The notes below the pieces were generated by a model. It did no database searches. It had not been told where the DNA came from and saw only the letters and a list, made by a program, of their open reading frames with translations. From assembly GCA_965112735.1 (NCBI GenBank), contig OZ218960.1, positions 558,001-622,000 of the forward strand: 64,000 nt of DNA, in the 5' to 3' direction. Of the stretch, positions 1 through 11,500 are shown piece by piece. Every line of letters starts with the position of its first letter. Position 1 is the first letter of the stretch. Source of the stretch: Phaeosaccion multiseriatum (taxonomy: Eukaryota > Ochrophyta, other classes). The translations under genes were made by a program, and so were the position numbers.

Positions 1-1086
1 CCGAAGTAGGAGGTGAAGAGCTTAGCTTGGAGAGTGGCGCTCATCAGCACCACCTGAGGAGGATGGCAGTGGATGGGCCAGGAGAGTGAGGAGGGGGGGG
101 GGGGTGCACACCCACGCACGCCCATGCGGGGAACGGCAGAGGAGAGGAGAGGAGAGCAGAGCAGAGCAGAGGAGAGGGGAGGAGAGGAGAGGAGAAAAGA
201 CTTCAGTCCTGTGCGCTGCTACTGACAGAGCCACAAAGACACATATAGACACAAACCCTTGTTCTTGTTCTTCCTTCGCCTCTGTCTCTGCTGGCCCCAC
301 CCAAAGCTCTTCACACCCTCACGCTAATCCCCGCCCCTGCCACTGCGCCTTTGCCTGTGTGTGCCTGTGTGTACCTCTGTATACCTCGGTATGCCTCTGT
401 ATACCTCGGCATGCCTCTATATGCCTCTATATGCCTCTATATGCCTCTGTCTGCCTCGGCATTCCTCTATATGCCTCTGTGTGCCTCTGTCTGCCTCTGT
501 CTGCCTCTGTATGTCTCGGCATGCTTGTAAATGCCTCTATATGCCTCTATATGCCTCTGTGTGCCTCTGTCTGCCTCTGTATGTCTCGACATGCTTGTAA
601 ATGCCTCTATATGCCTCTGTATGCCTTTATATACCTCTGTATACCTCGGCATGCCTCCATATGCCTCTGTCTGCCTCGGTATGCCTCTATATGCCTCTGT
701 GTGCCTCTGTCTGCCTCGGTATGCCTCCATATGCCTCTATATGCCTGACCTTGAGCTCTGGCCTGCTGGGTAGGAGGTCCCTAAGCAGCACAAGGAGAAA
801 GTCCGTGTCCAGCCCACGCTCGTGCACCTGAGACGGGGGTGGATGGCAGTGGATGGGGCAAGAGGGGGTTAGGGCAATAGAAGGGGATCCATTCACTCAC
901 CTCACCCACGCTGCCACTGACCCCATCTACTGCCATCCCCCTTACCCCATCCACTGCCATCCCCCTTCCCCCTTTTCTCCTCCATCCCCATTTACTGCCA
1001 TCCCCCTTACCTCGTCCACAATGACGTGCGATACGCCGTCCAGAAGGGGGTCTGTGGACAGCCTCCGCAGGAGAATACCTGACACA

Positions 1087-1138
<52 letters not shown>

Positions 1139-4100
1139 AGACAATGCTGGATTTTTACGTGCGTGTGACTGAAACGTCTGAAACGCCTTCTTGCCTGTGG
1201 TCATGAAGGTGAGCCTGGTGGCCCTACTGACGCGACTCTCCAGGCGGATCTGATACCCCACAGTCTGCCCCACGGCCTCGCAGCGCTCCTGAGACACGCG
1301 CTCGGCCTGACAGCAGGTAGGGGTGGATGAGGAGGTATATAGGGAGGGAAGGGCGATCAAACTCAAACTAAAACAAGAAAACGTCCCTTCAAGGGCAGTG
1401 CGTAGAGGTTAGAGTTGGAGGGTGGGGTAGGGAGGTAGATGGGTGGGTAGGTAGGCACCCCCCTCCCACCCTCCATTCTGCTTTCCCCTCCTGAACTCGC
1501 TCACTTACTCACCACCCCGACCGCAGAGATCCTCCTCGGCTGTGTGCAGAGGATGCTCATCTGCCCCCCCCTGCCTTGCTCAATAGCCTCATCAAGTAGT
1601 AGCTGGGGTACCTGTTGAGAATAGTGAAGAGAGACACACTGTTGCTCAGCTGTTGCTTAGCTGTTGCACAGCGCTCTTGTTTCGACTGAACTGATACCTC
1701 TCCAAGTACATGCAGTCGTAAGAGTCTTTACGCACCACACACCTACCTGCGTGGTCTTGCCGCACCCGGTCTCTCCTGTATTGTGCCAAGCCATCGACAC
1801 ATCGACAAGAGAGAAGGAGCAGAGCAGGTGGTGATACAGCAGAGCGGTTGGTAATCCATAGTAGACCAGAACCCCCATCCATTGCTCCCCTCCCTCTCCT
1901 CTCCTCCCCTCCTCGCTCCTCCCCTCTCCCTCCCCCCCGCCACCCCCTTCCCCTCTCCCTCCCCTCCCCTTCCTCTCCCCCCTCCTTCACCTGAGAGTAC
2001 CACCACTTGATTGTCCCTGACCAGTGTCAGCAGCTCCTCCCTCTGCCCGAGCATTGGCAGAGAGCGGCGCTGTTGCTGCATCTGAGCGAACCTCTCCCCT
2101 CCGCCGCCCCTCCGTTGGCGCTCGTGAGCTGCCAATAGCTCTGCACTAACCGCGGCCACCTGCCAGCCACGCGGTTTCCAGTTTCAGCTCATATTAAAGA
2201 TCGTATCGTACAGCCATACCATTCAGTGTCTAGGGCATCGACATCGGTGTCGAATGGAGTAAGTGCAGTTTGACAGAGAGACAAAAGAGACAGGGGGGCG
2301 ACAGTTTCAGAAAAGCAACGATGGGAGGATAGGTCATCGACGTACCTGCTCCGGCGTTTGCTGCCGTCGGCCCCTCCCTTGGGCCCTCTGTTTATAGCCT
2401 TGTCGGATCCGCTCCAGCACCCGCAGGGCAGCAGCTTCCTCCTCCTTCCCCTCGTCCTCCTCGTCCTCGTCCTCCTCGTCCTCGTCCTCCTCTTCCCCCT
2501 CCTCCCCCTGCCCCCCCCCCTCCACCTCCTCCTCTTCCTCATCCCCCTCCCCCTCTCCCTCCCCCTCCACCTCCTCCTCCGTCGCGGGTGGTGGTGGGGG
2601 ACGTGCGGATAAGGATAAGGCCTGGAGTGCATCTGTCGCCCCGTTCTCCTCCTCCTGTTGCTCCTCCTCCTCCTGTTGCTCCTCCTGCTGCTCCTCCTCC
2701 TCCCCCTCCTCCTCCCCCTCCTCTTGCTCCTTGTCCACCACTCCTACTGCCGCTACTGCTGCCGCCGCCGCCGCCGCCGCTGCCGCTGCTCCTGCCTCCT
2801 TACGTGCTAACAGCTTGTTCGCCTTCCTCTCCTCCCTGACCCAAGGGGGCTCCTCTTCCACAATGCACAGCACATCACCGTCAGCCACCCTCCCTAGCGA
2901 CGCTACAAAGGCCCCGCACTCACCCGCCTCCTTGTCCACGAGCCTTGACACAAGCAACAGAGGATGGCAGTGGATGGAGGTAGGGGGGAAGGGGTTGGGC
3001 GGCTTAACTGACTGACTGACTGACTGACTGATTGACTGACTGACGAACTGACTGACTGACTGACTGACTGACCCACTCACTGACTCACTGCCTGACTGAC
3101 TCACTGAGTGACTGACGTGAATAACTGACTGACTGGCGGGCTGACTCACTGAATCACTAACTGACGGAATGACTGACTGGCTGACTGGTTGACTGACGTA
3201 CTGACTGACTGATTCTCTCACTGACTGGCTGACTGACTGACTGACTGACTGACTGACTGGCTGACTGACTGACTGACTCACCTCATCCCCCCGGCCTTCT
3301 TCTTGACCCTGAGCTTCGCCCTGACCATGTCAAGCAGCTCTTCCATCGGTAGACCCCTCTCTAACACGAGCAGTTTCCGCTCCCCCATGTTGGGGCGTTG
3401 GTGCTCCTTCTTGCTCTTCTTAGCTGCACACACCTCCACTCGCACCTTCAGCATTGGGATGGTTTTGTTCAGTGGGAGGAGGGAGGAGGAGGGAGGAGGA
3501 GGAGGAGGAGGGGGAGGGAGGAGGAGGAGGAGGGGGAGGGAGGAGGAGGAGAAGGAGGAGGAGGGAGGAGGAGGGGGGAGGAGGAGGAGGAGGAGGAGGA
3601 GGAGGAGGAGGAGGAGGAGGAGGAGGAGGAGGAGGAGGAGGAGGTATATGGGCGGGACGGGGGGGGATGGATGAGGGCACGGCACAGACGAATGCTTAGC
3701 CCACACAATGTAGGATGGCCTTGAGCTTGACACACAGCGTGTGGTAGTGCGATAGGACAGATAATGTGGTAATGTGGTGGTGCGGTGTCCACACAGAGGC
3801 TTCGACATTCATGTCGTGTCCATTTATGGTGTTCGACATTCTTTTTTCTGAAACTGAAAACTGGTGTCCGCGCTCCCTTTTCTGTGACAAACCCCTCTTA
3901 CTAGCAAGCATACGTAGTGACACCCGCACCCCCCCCCCCCCCCAAGTATTTATACATACACACACACACATACACACACACACACACACACGCACACACA
4001 CACACACAAACATCCAAACACACGCACACACACACAAACATCCAAATACACACACACGCACACACGCACACACAAACATCCAAATACACAAACATCCAAA

Positions 4101-5875
4101 CACACACACACTCGCACGCACACACACACACTCGCACGCACACACACACACGCACGCACGCACACACACTCACACACACACCCACACACACACACACACA
4201 CGCACACACATGCACACACACATCCAAACACATACACGCACACACACACACACCCACTCTCACACACACACATACCTTCTCCGTCCAGTCCGGCTCCATA
4301 AATTCCTCCACCCCTGGGTTGTGGCGGTGGCTGTGGCTGGAGCCGTCTTTGTCTTTCTTCCACGCCTTACCCCCACCGCTGCTGCCCCTCTCCCCCCCTC
4401 CTTTCCCTACTGCTGCTGCTGTATCACCAACTGCTGTGGCTTTTGTAGCCCGCTCCTCCTTGCTCTTGTCGCTGTTGGCCTTAACCTCTCTCCTGTCCTG
4501 CTTGAGAAGAGCGTTCATGAGTTCTTTCTTCAACCCTTTCTCCTGTTTACGAGACAGCCCCCCTCCCTCCCCTCCCTCGCCCCCCTTCGCGTCTTGACCT
4601 TGGCCTTGGTCGTCCTCTTGCTCTTGGTCGGATTCACCTTCTTCATCGCCCTCGTTACCCTCCTACGAGTTCGTATGATGGTTTGATCGTTAGATCGTTA
4701 GGTGAGGTGAGGTGAGGTGAGGCAAGGGTTAGGGTACACATATTAAGGACTAAGGACAGGACACACATGCACCGCGCGTGGAGGAGGCCAACAGGAGTGA
4801 CGAGTTGAGATAAGGCATGTCATGTGTCGACATGTAGAGCCACCAACGTCAGGCTTTTTCTACCTTTTCTTGTTCTCTCTGTCTCATACACACGCTGTCT
4901 CTCTCTCTCTCTTACACACATTCTCTCTCTCTCCCTCTCTCTGACTCTGGCTCTCGCTCATCACCGCCAGTAAGCGAGTGTGGCCGACCCGACCCCATCT
5001 CCGGACCCTCGTCTCTGATCCACAACCTCTTGACCCGCAAGCCTCCGGAGGGGACCCAGAACGGCCTTAGATGTATCGTTCATTCCATCAAATCAAACCC
5101 TTCCCTCCTGACCTTGTTGAGAGCAAGGTGAAGGTCCATGAGGATGTCTTCGAGGAGCTTCTTGCCCTGCTTCTTGAGGCCGATCTGTGATGTCGCATAG
5201 AGGGAGGGAAGAGCAGGGCAGGTAGGAAATAGAGGGGTGAGAGAAGGGGAGAGGAAGGGGCGAGCCCGGGTCAGCGCAGCGACAACACAGAGTTGTGCAA
5301 GAAACGAGGCCGAGGAGATGATGAGCGGGCGAAGCGTCCACTACTCTGATCCGTGCGGTCCAAATCGATGGAGCTGCGTGTATTATAGGCAGTAGTAGAT
5401 GTCCCTAAAGGGTGCATAGATGAAGTCTTTCTCACCTTGGTGACAGGGGGGCGGTGTCGAATCGCATTCCCCGCATCACCGGCAGCTCCACGTCCTTTCT
5501 GAGCGACTCGAGCGGGGGGAGGTGCGGCGTCAGGAAGGAAGGACAACGAGCCCCTCATACGCTGAGAAGTGAGACATCTTCCAACGAAAGGCAGGCCCCA
5601 TTTCGCTTCCTTTCCCTGTTCAACATAAGGCTAGACGAGACTCAAAAAGGAAAGATGCGCAGCTAAAGACGGAAGCCAAGGATTGAAACGACCTCTTCCC
5701 TGTTCTGTGCTGTTCTCTGCTGCTCTCTGGGCCTCACCTTGCCTCCCTTGCCCCTCTCTTCGTCTCCCTCCCCGCCTCCGCCTCCCCCCCACTTTCTCAG
5801 CTTCTTGCTGATCTTCTTCTGCTGAGCGGCGCCTTTGTTGCTACCCTTGCGAGCACCCTTGCTTCCCTTCGCCAT
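1..5875 (-). CDS. DHX57-like DEAH-box RNA helicase, N-terminal part (gene runs off the left edge)
   Basis: ATP-dependent RNA helicase of the DHX57/DHX36/DHX29 group. Exons on the minus strand: 5875-5738, 5561-5436, 5184-5113, 4662-4276, 3445-3282, 2943-2346, 2159-1991, 1775-1747, 1611-1513, 1306-1195, 1078-1011, 827-750 and 53-1; all phases join. The start [12 protein letters not shown] is Lys-rich. The N-terminal half is disordered (poly-Ala, Glu-rich). The RecA1 domain shows motif [11 protein letters not shown], motif Ia TQPRRISA, then VGYQIRLE, motif [14 protein letters not shown] and motif III SAT ([11 protein letters not shown]). RecA2, the winged helix and the OB-fold lie beyond base 1. 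The closest remembered match is DHX57, from the sequence between motifs Ia and II; the family rank is less certain than the helicase call. The first three small exons are the least certain part and could belong to another gene. Motif I is on a 29-nt exon, and the intron after exon 1306-1195 begins with GC. Confidence 0.87.
61..76 (-). repeat. Intron-end motif, CC-form at 3' splice site
   Basis: Read in gene sense as CCATCCACTGCCATCC, ending 7 nt before the helicase acceptor at base 54. It is immediately followed by TCCTCAG. Confidence 0.85.
360..748. repeat. Minisatellite of ~10-bp ATGCCTCTRT units
   Basis: More than 35 degenerate units of ATGCCTCTAT / CTGCCTCGGT type inside the last helicase intron of the window, with higher-order blocks of about 70 bp (ATGTCTCGGCATGCTTGTAA at two sites). 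It reads open in several frames only because of its composition. Confidence 0.9.
841..856 (-). repeat. Intron-end motif, CC-form at 3' splice site
   Basis: Exact 16-mer, 13 nt before the end of helicase intron 1010-828, an intron that also carries GG-form copies at its 5' side. Confidence 0.85.
923..1003 (-). repeat. Three intron-end motifs, GG-form near 5' splice site
   Basis: In gene sense, copies at 1003-988 (two mismatches, 7 nt from the donor at 1010), 962-947 (exact) and 938-923 (one mismatch). They face the CC-form copy at 841-856 across the same 183-nt intron. Confidence 0.85.
1825..1839 (-). repeat. 15-bp motif, intronic CTG-form (one mismatch)
   Basis: In helicase sense CTGTATCACCACCTG, about 50 nt before the acceptor of the 29-nt P-loop exon. 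Confidence 0.7.
2962..2977 (-). repeat. Intron-end motif, CC-form at 3' splice site
   Basis: Exact 16-mer, 18 nt upstream of the helicase acceptor before exon 2943-2346. Confidence 0.8.
3009..3281. repeat. (ACTG)n tetranucleotide tract
   Basis: Degenerate GACT repeats directly downstream of the helicase donor at 3282, in the intron before exon 2943-2346. Confidence 0.9.
3950..4275. repeat. (CA)n-rich microsatellite block
   Basis: CACACA runs with interspersed CATCCAAA units, immediately downstream (gene sense) of helicase exon 4662-4276. Confidence 0.9.
4419..4433 (-). repeat. 15-bp motif, exonic CAG-form (exact)
   Basis: CAGTTGGTGATACAG in the sense strand of the helicase exon 4662-4276, read as [10 protein letters not shown]. 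Confidence 0.9.
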
Positions 5876-6007
5876 CGCGAGTGCCCTTTGCCCACGAGGA
5901 GCGCAGGAGAGAGATTGAAGAGAAGGGGGAGCTCTCAAGATCGGTCGTCGCCAAAATGCGTACCACCACTTCTCATACATCGTCTCGCCTCTTCTTCTCT
6001 TCTTGCT

Positions 6008-6038
<31 letters not shown>

Positions 6039-6141
6039 CTCTCTCTGTTTCTTTCTCTCTCTCTCTCGTTCTCTCTCTCTGCGTGTACCTCATATTATTT
6101 TAGTGGCTTGCTAAGAGTAGGGATTAAAAACTCTTCTACAC
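5876..6141. promoter_or_regulatory. Divergent 5' interval, helicase / CWC2
   Basis: 266 bp between two start codons on opposite strands, largely a (CT)n tract at 6009-6080. No TATA box seen. Must contain both promoters or one bidirectional promoter, if there are no distant non-coding 5' exons. Confidence 0.5.
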
Positions 6142-8415
6142 ATGGCGGCGGTCATTGGGACCAGGAGCGAGGTCGGCAAAAGGAAGGCGCGGAAGCAAGT
6201 CGCCCGGCTCTTTGACGACACCGATGATGGGGGAAGGGGGGCGAATATATGGTGGGGCAATAAAAAGCGCCGCCGAGGAAAGGATCCAGCCAAGACTCGC
6301 TGCGACCCCGCCAAGGATTCAGGTAGGCAGGGGACGATTGTGTGAAGAAGAGCGCAACAAGTGGAAAGATGTCGTGAGAGTTTCTCTAGTGCATATCGCA
6401 TTCACCACCACTCTGAGCTCCTCTCCTCTCCTCCCTCACCCCACCCTTCCACGCAGGAACCACTCGAGGCAGTGAGTGCCGAGTGAGGCAATTTTGTCTA
6501 TTCTTCTCACGTGGGGCGTGCAACAAAGGCATGGATTGCCACAAACTGCACCTGATACCGGATGAGGTAAGTGTAAGAGAGTATTTGTTTTCAGGCGGCG
6601 ACGCCTCTTGTTGGGTCGGCGCTCCACCAGGTGCTCCGGGTTCTGCCCTCCTGGATCGGTTCGATGTTTCTATTTGTCGTCACTCTCTCTTGTGGTACCT
6701 GCCCTCTCTGTGGCTATGACTGCTACTGTGCATGGATCACCACTATCATCAGGACGACGATCTGCATTTGACCAACGATGTAGACTGCTTTGGGAGGGAG
6801 CGGACCACTGTGCCGGCGAACTCCGCGAACGGTGAGGACGACGGGGTTGGCTGCCTTTTCACGGAGAATCGCACTCTATGGGTAGGGGGGATACCCTTCG
6901 CTCTCAAAGAGGGAGAGGCTAGAGAGAGGTGCGTGCGGGCGGGCATGGGGAGGGACGGAGGGAGGGACATGATGGAGAGAGGGAGGAAGGGAGGGAGGGA
7001 GGGAGGGACATGATGGAGAGAGGGAGGAAGGGAGGGAGGGAGGGAGGGAGGGCGCACTGTACTGATTGCATTGGTGTGACACACAAGGCTGCGTGCTGTG
7101 CCCCTCTGTCCCTCCCCTCTCTCTCGTTGGCCCCTCCCTCTCTCTGCCTCTCCAACGCCCCCCCCCCCCCTCCCTCTCTCTCTCTCCACAACACTTACTT
7201 ACAAGACTGCGGCAAGAATTCTCTGCGTGGGGCGAGGTGGTGTCCGTGCGCATGGTCAGTGGAAAGGGTTGCGCCTTTGTCCAGTTCCGGTACAGGGCCA
7301 ACGCAGAGTTTGCAAGAGAAGCCATGGCCAATCAGAGCCTGGGGGCAGGGGGGGCAGTTGGTGATACAGGGGCAGGGACAGGGGCTGCCAGGGCGAGGGC
7401 TTCTCTCGATAAAAGCAGCAAGAAGGCGAAGACAGGGGCGGGGTCAAAGGCAGGGGCATCATCACAGATGGCGGGGATCTCTTCCGAATGCGGTGGTGTC
7501 GCGCCCCTGTGGGTAAAGTGGGCGTCGGAAGACCCAAACCCTCGAGCCGTGCAGAGGGAGACGCAGCGCAAAGCTCAAACGCTCTTGGCGGCACAGGTAG
7601 GTGACTTGAGGGGAAGCGTCGAATGCGTCTCAATTCTTTTCAGTTTGCTTTCAGTTCCTCTTCCTTCCCCCCCTCTTCATTCTCCTCCTCCTCCTTCTTC
7701 TCCACCTCTCTCTCTTGTCGTTCGTACTCCTCCTCCGGTTGTTATGTGGTTGTCATCACAGATGGCGAAGGGAGAGGTATCTTTGAACGCCATGGCCCTG
7801 CCGAAGAGAGACAGAGCCCTCCTCAAGCGGCTCAAGATAGATCAACCAACGCAGCAGCAGCAGTTGGTGATACAGCAGCAGCAGCAGCAGATGGTGATAC
7901 AGGAGCAGTGGGCGGTAGGGGGCGGGCAATATCCCAACACCGACGGACAGTATGCCACGGGGCAGCAGGAGGGGTATCAGCACCAGCAGGAGCACCAGTA
8001 TGCGCAGCAGGAGTGGCAGTATCAGCAGCAGCAGGAATGGCCCCAGCATCAGCAGCAGCAGTTGGTGATACAGCATCAGCAGCAGCAGGAGTGGCAGGCG
8101 TATCCGCAGCAAGGGTATCCGCAGCAGCAGCAGCAGTTGGTGATACAGCAGCAACAGGAGTGGCAGGGAAACCCCCTCCCCCCTCCTCCTCCTTCCGGGA
8201 GTGGCGCGGATGCTGCTGTTGGAGGAGGAGGACATGGGCCGGACCAGACTCTGCTCTCTGCAGGGGCGGCGGCAGCAGTAACAGGGGCAAGAAGCGAGGA
8301 GGGAGGAGGAGGAGGAGGAGGGCATCTAGCAGCAGTTACAGCACCAGTACAGGAACAGAAATCGGCACTGTCGTCGATAGCGGCAGGCTATGGTTCAAGC
8401 TCGGACTCTGATTGA
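6142..8415 (+). CDS. CWC2: Pre-mRNA splicing factor CWC2/RBM22-like (CCCH zinc finger, Torus, RRM) with Q-rich tail
   Basis: Member of the NineTeen-complex-associated Cwc2/RBM22 family, which contacts U6 snRNA and helps form the spliceosome active site in the nucleus. Five exons: 6142-6322, about 6457-6566, about 6748-6928, about 7211-7596 and about 7765-8415. After a basic N-terminus comes a CCCH finger (FCLFFSRGACNKGMDCHKLH, spacing C-x7-C-x5-C-x3-H), then DVDCFGRER and NRTLWVGGIPF (RRM RNP2), GCAFVQFRYRANAEFA (RNP1) and LWVKWASEDPNP, the family's hallmark after the RRM. Between AMANQSL and LWVKWA an Ala/Gly/Ser/Lys-rich insert starts with AVGDTG. The last exon is a Gln-rich tail with repeated QLVIQQ blocks ending SSSDSD. 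The start ATG is the first in frame. It diverges from the helicase gene with 266 bp between the start codons. Function is inferred from family. Confidence 0.9.
7355..7369 (+). repeat. 15-bp motif, exonic CAG-form (exact)
   Basis: Read as AVGDTG at the start of the insert that separates the CWC2 RRM from LWVKWASEDP. Confidence 0.9.
7861..7902 (+). repeat. Two 15-bp motifs in the CWC2 Q-rich tail
   Basis: Exact copy at 7861-7875 (QLVIQ) and a one-mismatch copy at 7888-7902 (QMVIQ) separated by CAG codons. Confidence 0.9.
8059..8148 (+). repeat. Two 15-bp motifs in the CWC2 Q-rich tail
   Basis: Exact copies at 8059-8073 and 8134-8148, both read as QLVIQ between CAG runs. Confidence 0.9.
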
Positions 8416-8583
8416 AGGAAGAGTGAAGAGTTAATAAATGAATCTACTTTTTTTCGTCTGCCGTATTAGCATGCACGATTCACACTGCTTGCTTTGCCTC
8501 TCATCCACCCCGCCCCCCCGCCCCCCCTCCCTCCCTCATCTCCCTGCCTCCCTCCCTCCCTCTCCCCCCTCCCCTCTCCTCCT

Positions 8584-11500
8584 CACCCATCCGCCTCTCC
8601 CTCCTTCCAGTTCAAGGCACGGAGGAGATCCCCCACCACCATGAGACTGCCTGTGGCAAGCACCTGCATCTTGCCTCTTGGCGACGGCTGTACTCCTCTT
8701 TCTCCTCCTCCTCCTCCTCCTCCTCCTCCTCCTCCTCCTCCTCCTCCTCCTTCTCCTCCCCCCTCTTGCACTGTCCCCACGCCCTCCAACCTCCTCCGCT
8801 TCTTCTTGCTCCTGCTCTCAACACCTTCTTCGCTGGTGGCACAATCCTCCTTTGTCGCTGCCTTCACCTTCGCCGCCCCTGTTGCGAAGGCGCTCAGTCG
8901 GTGCACCAGCTCCAGCGCGGCCGCCCCCGCCCCTCCCCCCCCCGGCTGCTGCTGTTGCTGCTGCTGCTGCCCTGATCCTTTAGTGCCATCCGCCCCCTGT
9001 TTCCCTGATCCTCCACTGCCATCCTCTCCTCCCCTCCCCTCCCCCCCTCCTCCTCCCACCACCTCCACCACACTCCTGCGCACCCCTGCGTTATCCTGCA
9101 GGGCCGTCCACACTTGCCCGCACGTCTGTTGCCATTCCGTCCCCGCCCCGCACGTCTGTTGCCATCCCACTCCTGCCCCACCTATCCCGGCACTATCCCC
9201 CTCCCCCTCCAATCCCAACGGAGGCGGTACTGGTGCTGGCAAGGGTATGCCACTGCCTGCCAACAGCTCTGCGGCACTGGGCAGACTGAATCGAGACGGT
9301 CTCCCCGACGCTTTGAAAAACAGCACCACGTCGAACAGCGGAGCAGAGAGGACTTTAGGCTCCTTCTTATCCTTCCCTTCCCCGGCGGGGGGGAGCTCCA
9401 CGCCGCCTACACCACCACCACCACCACCTCGCCCTCCCCGCCTGGCCCCTGCCAGGGTGGAGAGCAGCGCTACAACGCCTCTCTCGTGGCTGCAGTTGAA
9501 CACCAGTGCGCGCAACGGGCCGTCGCCGGAGTCGGTATCGGAATTGGAATCGGAATCGGAATCTCCCCCCGACGGTGGAGAGGCTGCGAGGAACCACTCG
9601 AGGCAAGCACGCATGCTCTCTTGAGTGTGCGCTCCATCCAGAAACATGTCCATGCCGGGCCGGGAGAGGGTCTGTGGGGTGGGGTGTGGTGTGGTGTGGT
9701 GCGAGGAAAGGATGTGAGGGGGGATGGCAGTGGATGGGTAGAGGGGGGGCGGAATGGGGTGGGATAGCAGTGGGTGGATGGAAGGGGAGACGGAGAAGGA
9801 GGAGGAGGAGAAGGAGGAGGAGGAGGAGGAGGAGGAGGAGGAGGAGGAGGAGGAGGAGGAGGAGGAGGAGGAGGAGGAGGAGGAGGAGAAGGAGGAGGAG
9901 GAGGAGAAGGAGGAGGAGAAGGGGGAGAAGGAGAGTCATGCCACAGTCAGGCCACAGTCAGGCCACATGTCAACAAGGAAGTCTTACGACACGCTGCTGG
10001 GAATCACTCACAAGGCCGCTCAGGGACCGCTCAGGGACCGATCCACGAGAGCGTTGGACGGACAAACACACCCACTCACCCACTCACCCACACACCCATG
10101 CACCCACGCACCCACGCACCCACCCACGTACACTCACCCACCACCCACCCACCCACCCACCCTCCAAACCACCCACCTACCCACCCACTCACTCACGCAC
10201 CCACGCACCTGGCACCTGCCCGGCCAGCGGCACCGTGCCAGGCCCTCTCTAACAGCGGCGCTGTCACAAAAGGCCTCCCAGCTCTCTGTCCCCCCCTCTG
10301 TCGCCGTCTCTGTCTCTGTCTCTGTCTCCATATCATCCGCCGCCTTCTTTGTCGCTGTGTCTGCTGTGCTGCCGTCCCCGTCCCCACCCTCATCCGCGCT
10401 GCTGTCGCTCTTCCTACCCCCCACCCCTCCGGTGGATTCTCCTTTCTCTTCTCTACTCCTCCTCCTCCTCCTCCTCCCATCCACTGCCATCCTCCCAGGG
10501 GTGAAAGTGGTGGGTGTATCTAAGGTGGTGGGCACGCCATCGGGATGGTGTTGTGTTTCTGTTCCGACACGCACCCCAAGCTCCTCTGCGCAAAGGGCGA
10601 TGGCGAGACCTGCATTGACGCGCTGGTGCTCGCCCGCGAGTCCGACCATCAGTACATCCTCTTCGCCATCCACTGCCATTCCATCCCCGCCACCCCCCTC
10701 CCTGCCCCCTGCCCCCGCCCCCCCCCCTCCCTCCTCGTCGTCTTCCTCCTTCCCGTCTTCATCGTCCTCCGATCGTCCTCGCGCTTCTGCTTGCTGCGGA
10801 TCCACCCTCACTCGCCGCCGCCGTCTCCTCCTCAGCGTGGGCGCGAGGGTGAGGGAGGTGTGAGCATCCTTCCCGCACTGCCTTAGGACTGACAGGCCAT
10901 TTGAGTCGCTGGGCTGCTGCACGGAGTAGGCGGGGCTGTGTTGCTTCAAGATACCACCCTTCTCCCACGCTATCTTCTCGATAGTGTTGCCTAGCACCTG
11001 ACAGAGAGAAGGGGGGGAGGGGAGGTGTAGTAGTAGGAAGTGGAGGTGGTGACGGTGGTGGTGGTGGTGGTGGTAGTGGTAGTGGTGGTGGTGGAGGAGG
11101 AGGAGGTGGTCGTGAGGTGAGTGGTGAATGAGAGCAGAGCGGTAGAGCCGAGTGAGTGAGTGAGTGAGTGAGTGAGTGAGGTGAGGTGAGTGAGAGAGAG
11201 AGTGAGGGAGGTGAGGTGAGTGAGTGATGTAAGGTGAGGTGTGGGTACACCTCCCGTGGGGGGGGGGGTGCCCATGTGCGCGAGGAGGGAGTGTGTGTTG
11301 CATGCTATCGATCATAGATAGATCGATAGATAGATGTACAGATAGAGAGATAGAGGTGAGCACGCGCCCACGCATAGCATGCACCCACACACGCACGGAC
11401 GTACGCACGCATCACACATGCCCCCCCATGCTCTAGTACCATCTAGTGCCATTTAGTCATACCTGAGTGTGGTCGAGGTCCAGCAGCGTTACTCCGCAGC

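Noticed and set aside
7861-8148. QLVIQQ as a protein motif with its own function
   Set aside because: The same DNA is read in other frames (AVGDTA, VSPTA) and occurs in a UTR and in introns, so peptide-level conservation does not explain it.
8494-9767. Plus-strand ORFs antisense to the last FPGS exon
   Set aside because: Pro/Ser-rich shadow of GC-rich coding sequence; the minus strand has the FPGS motifs.
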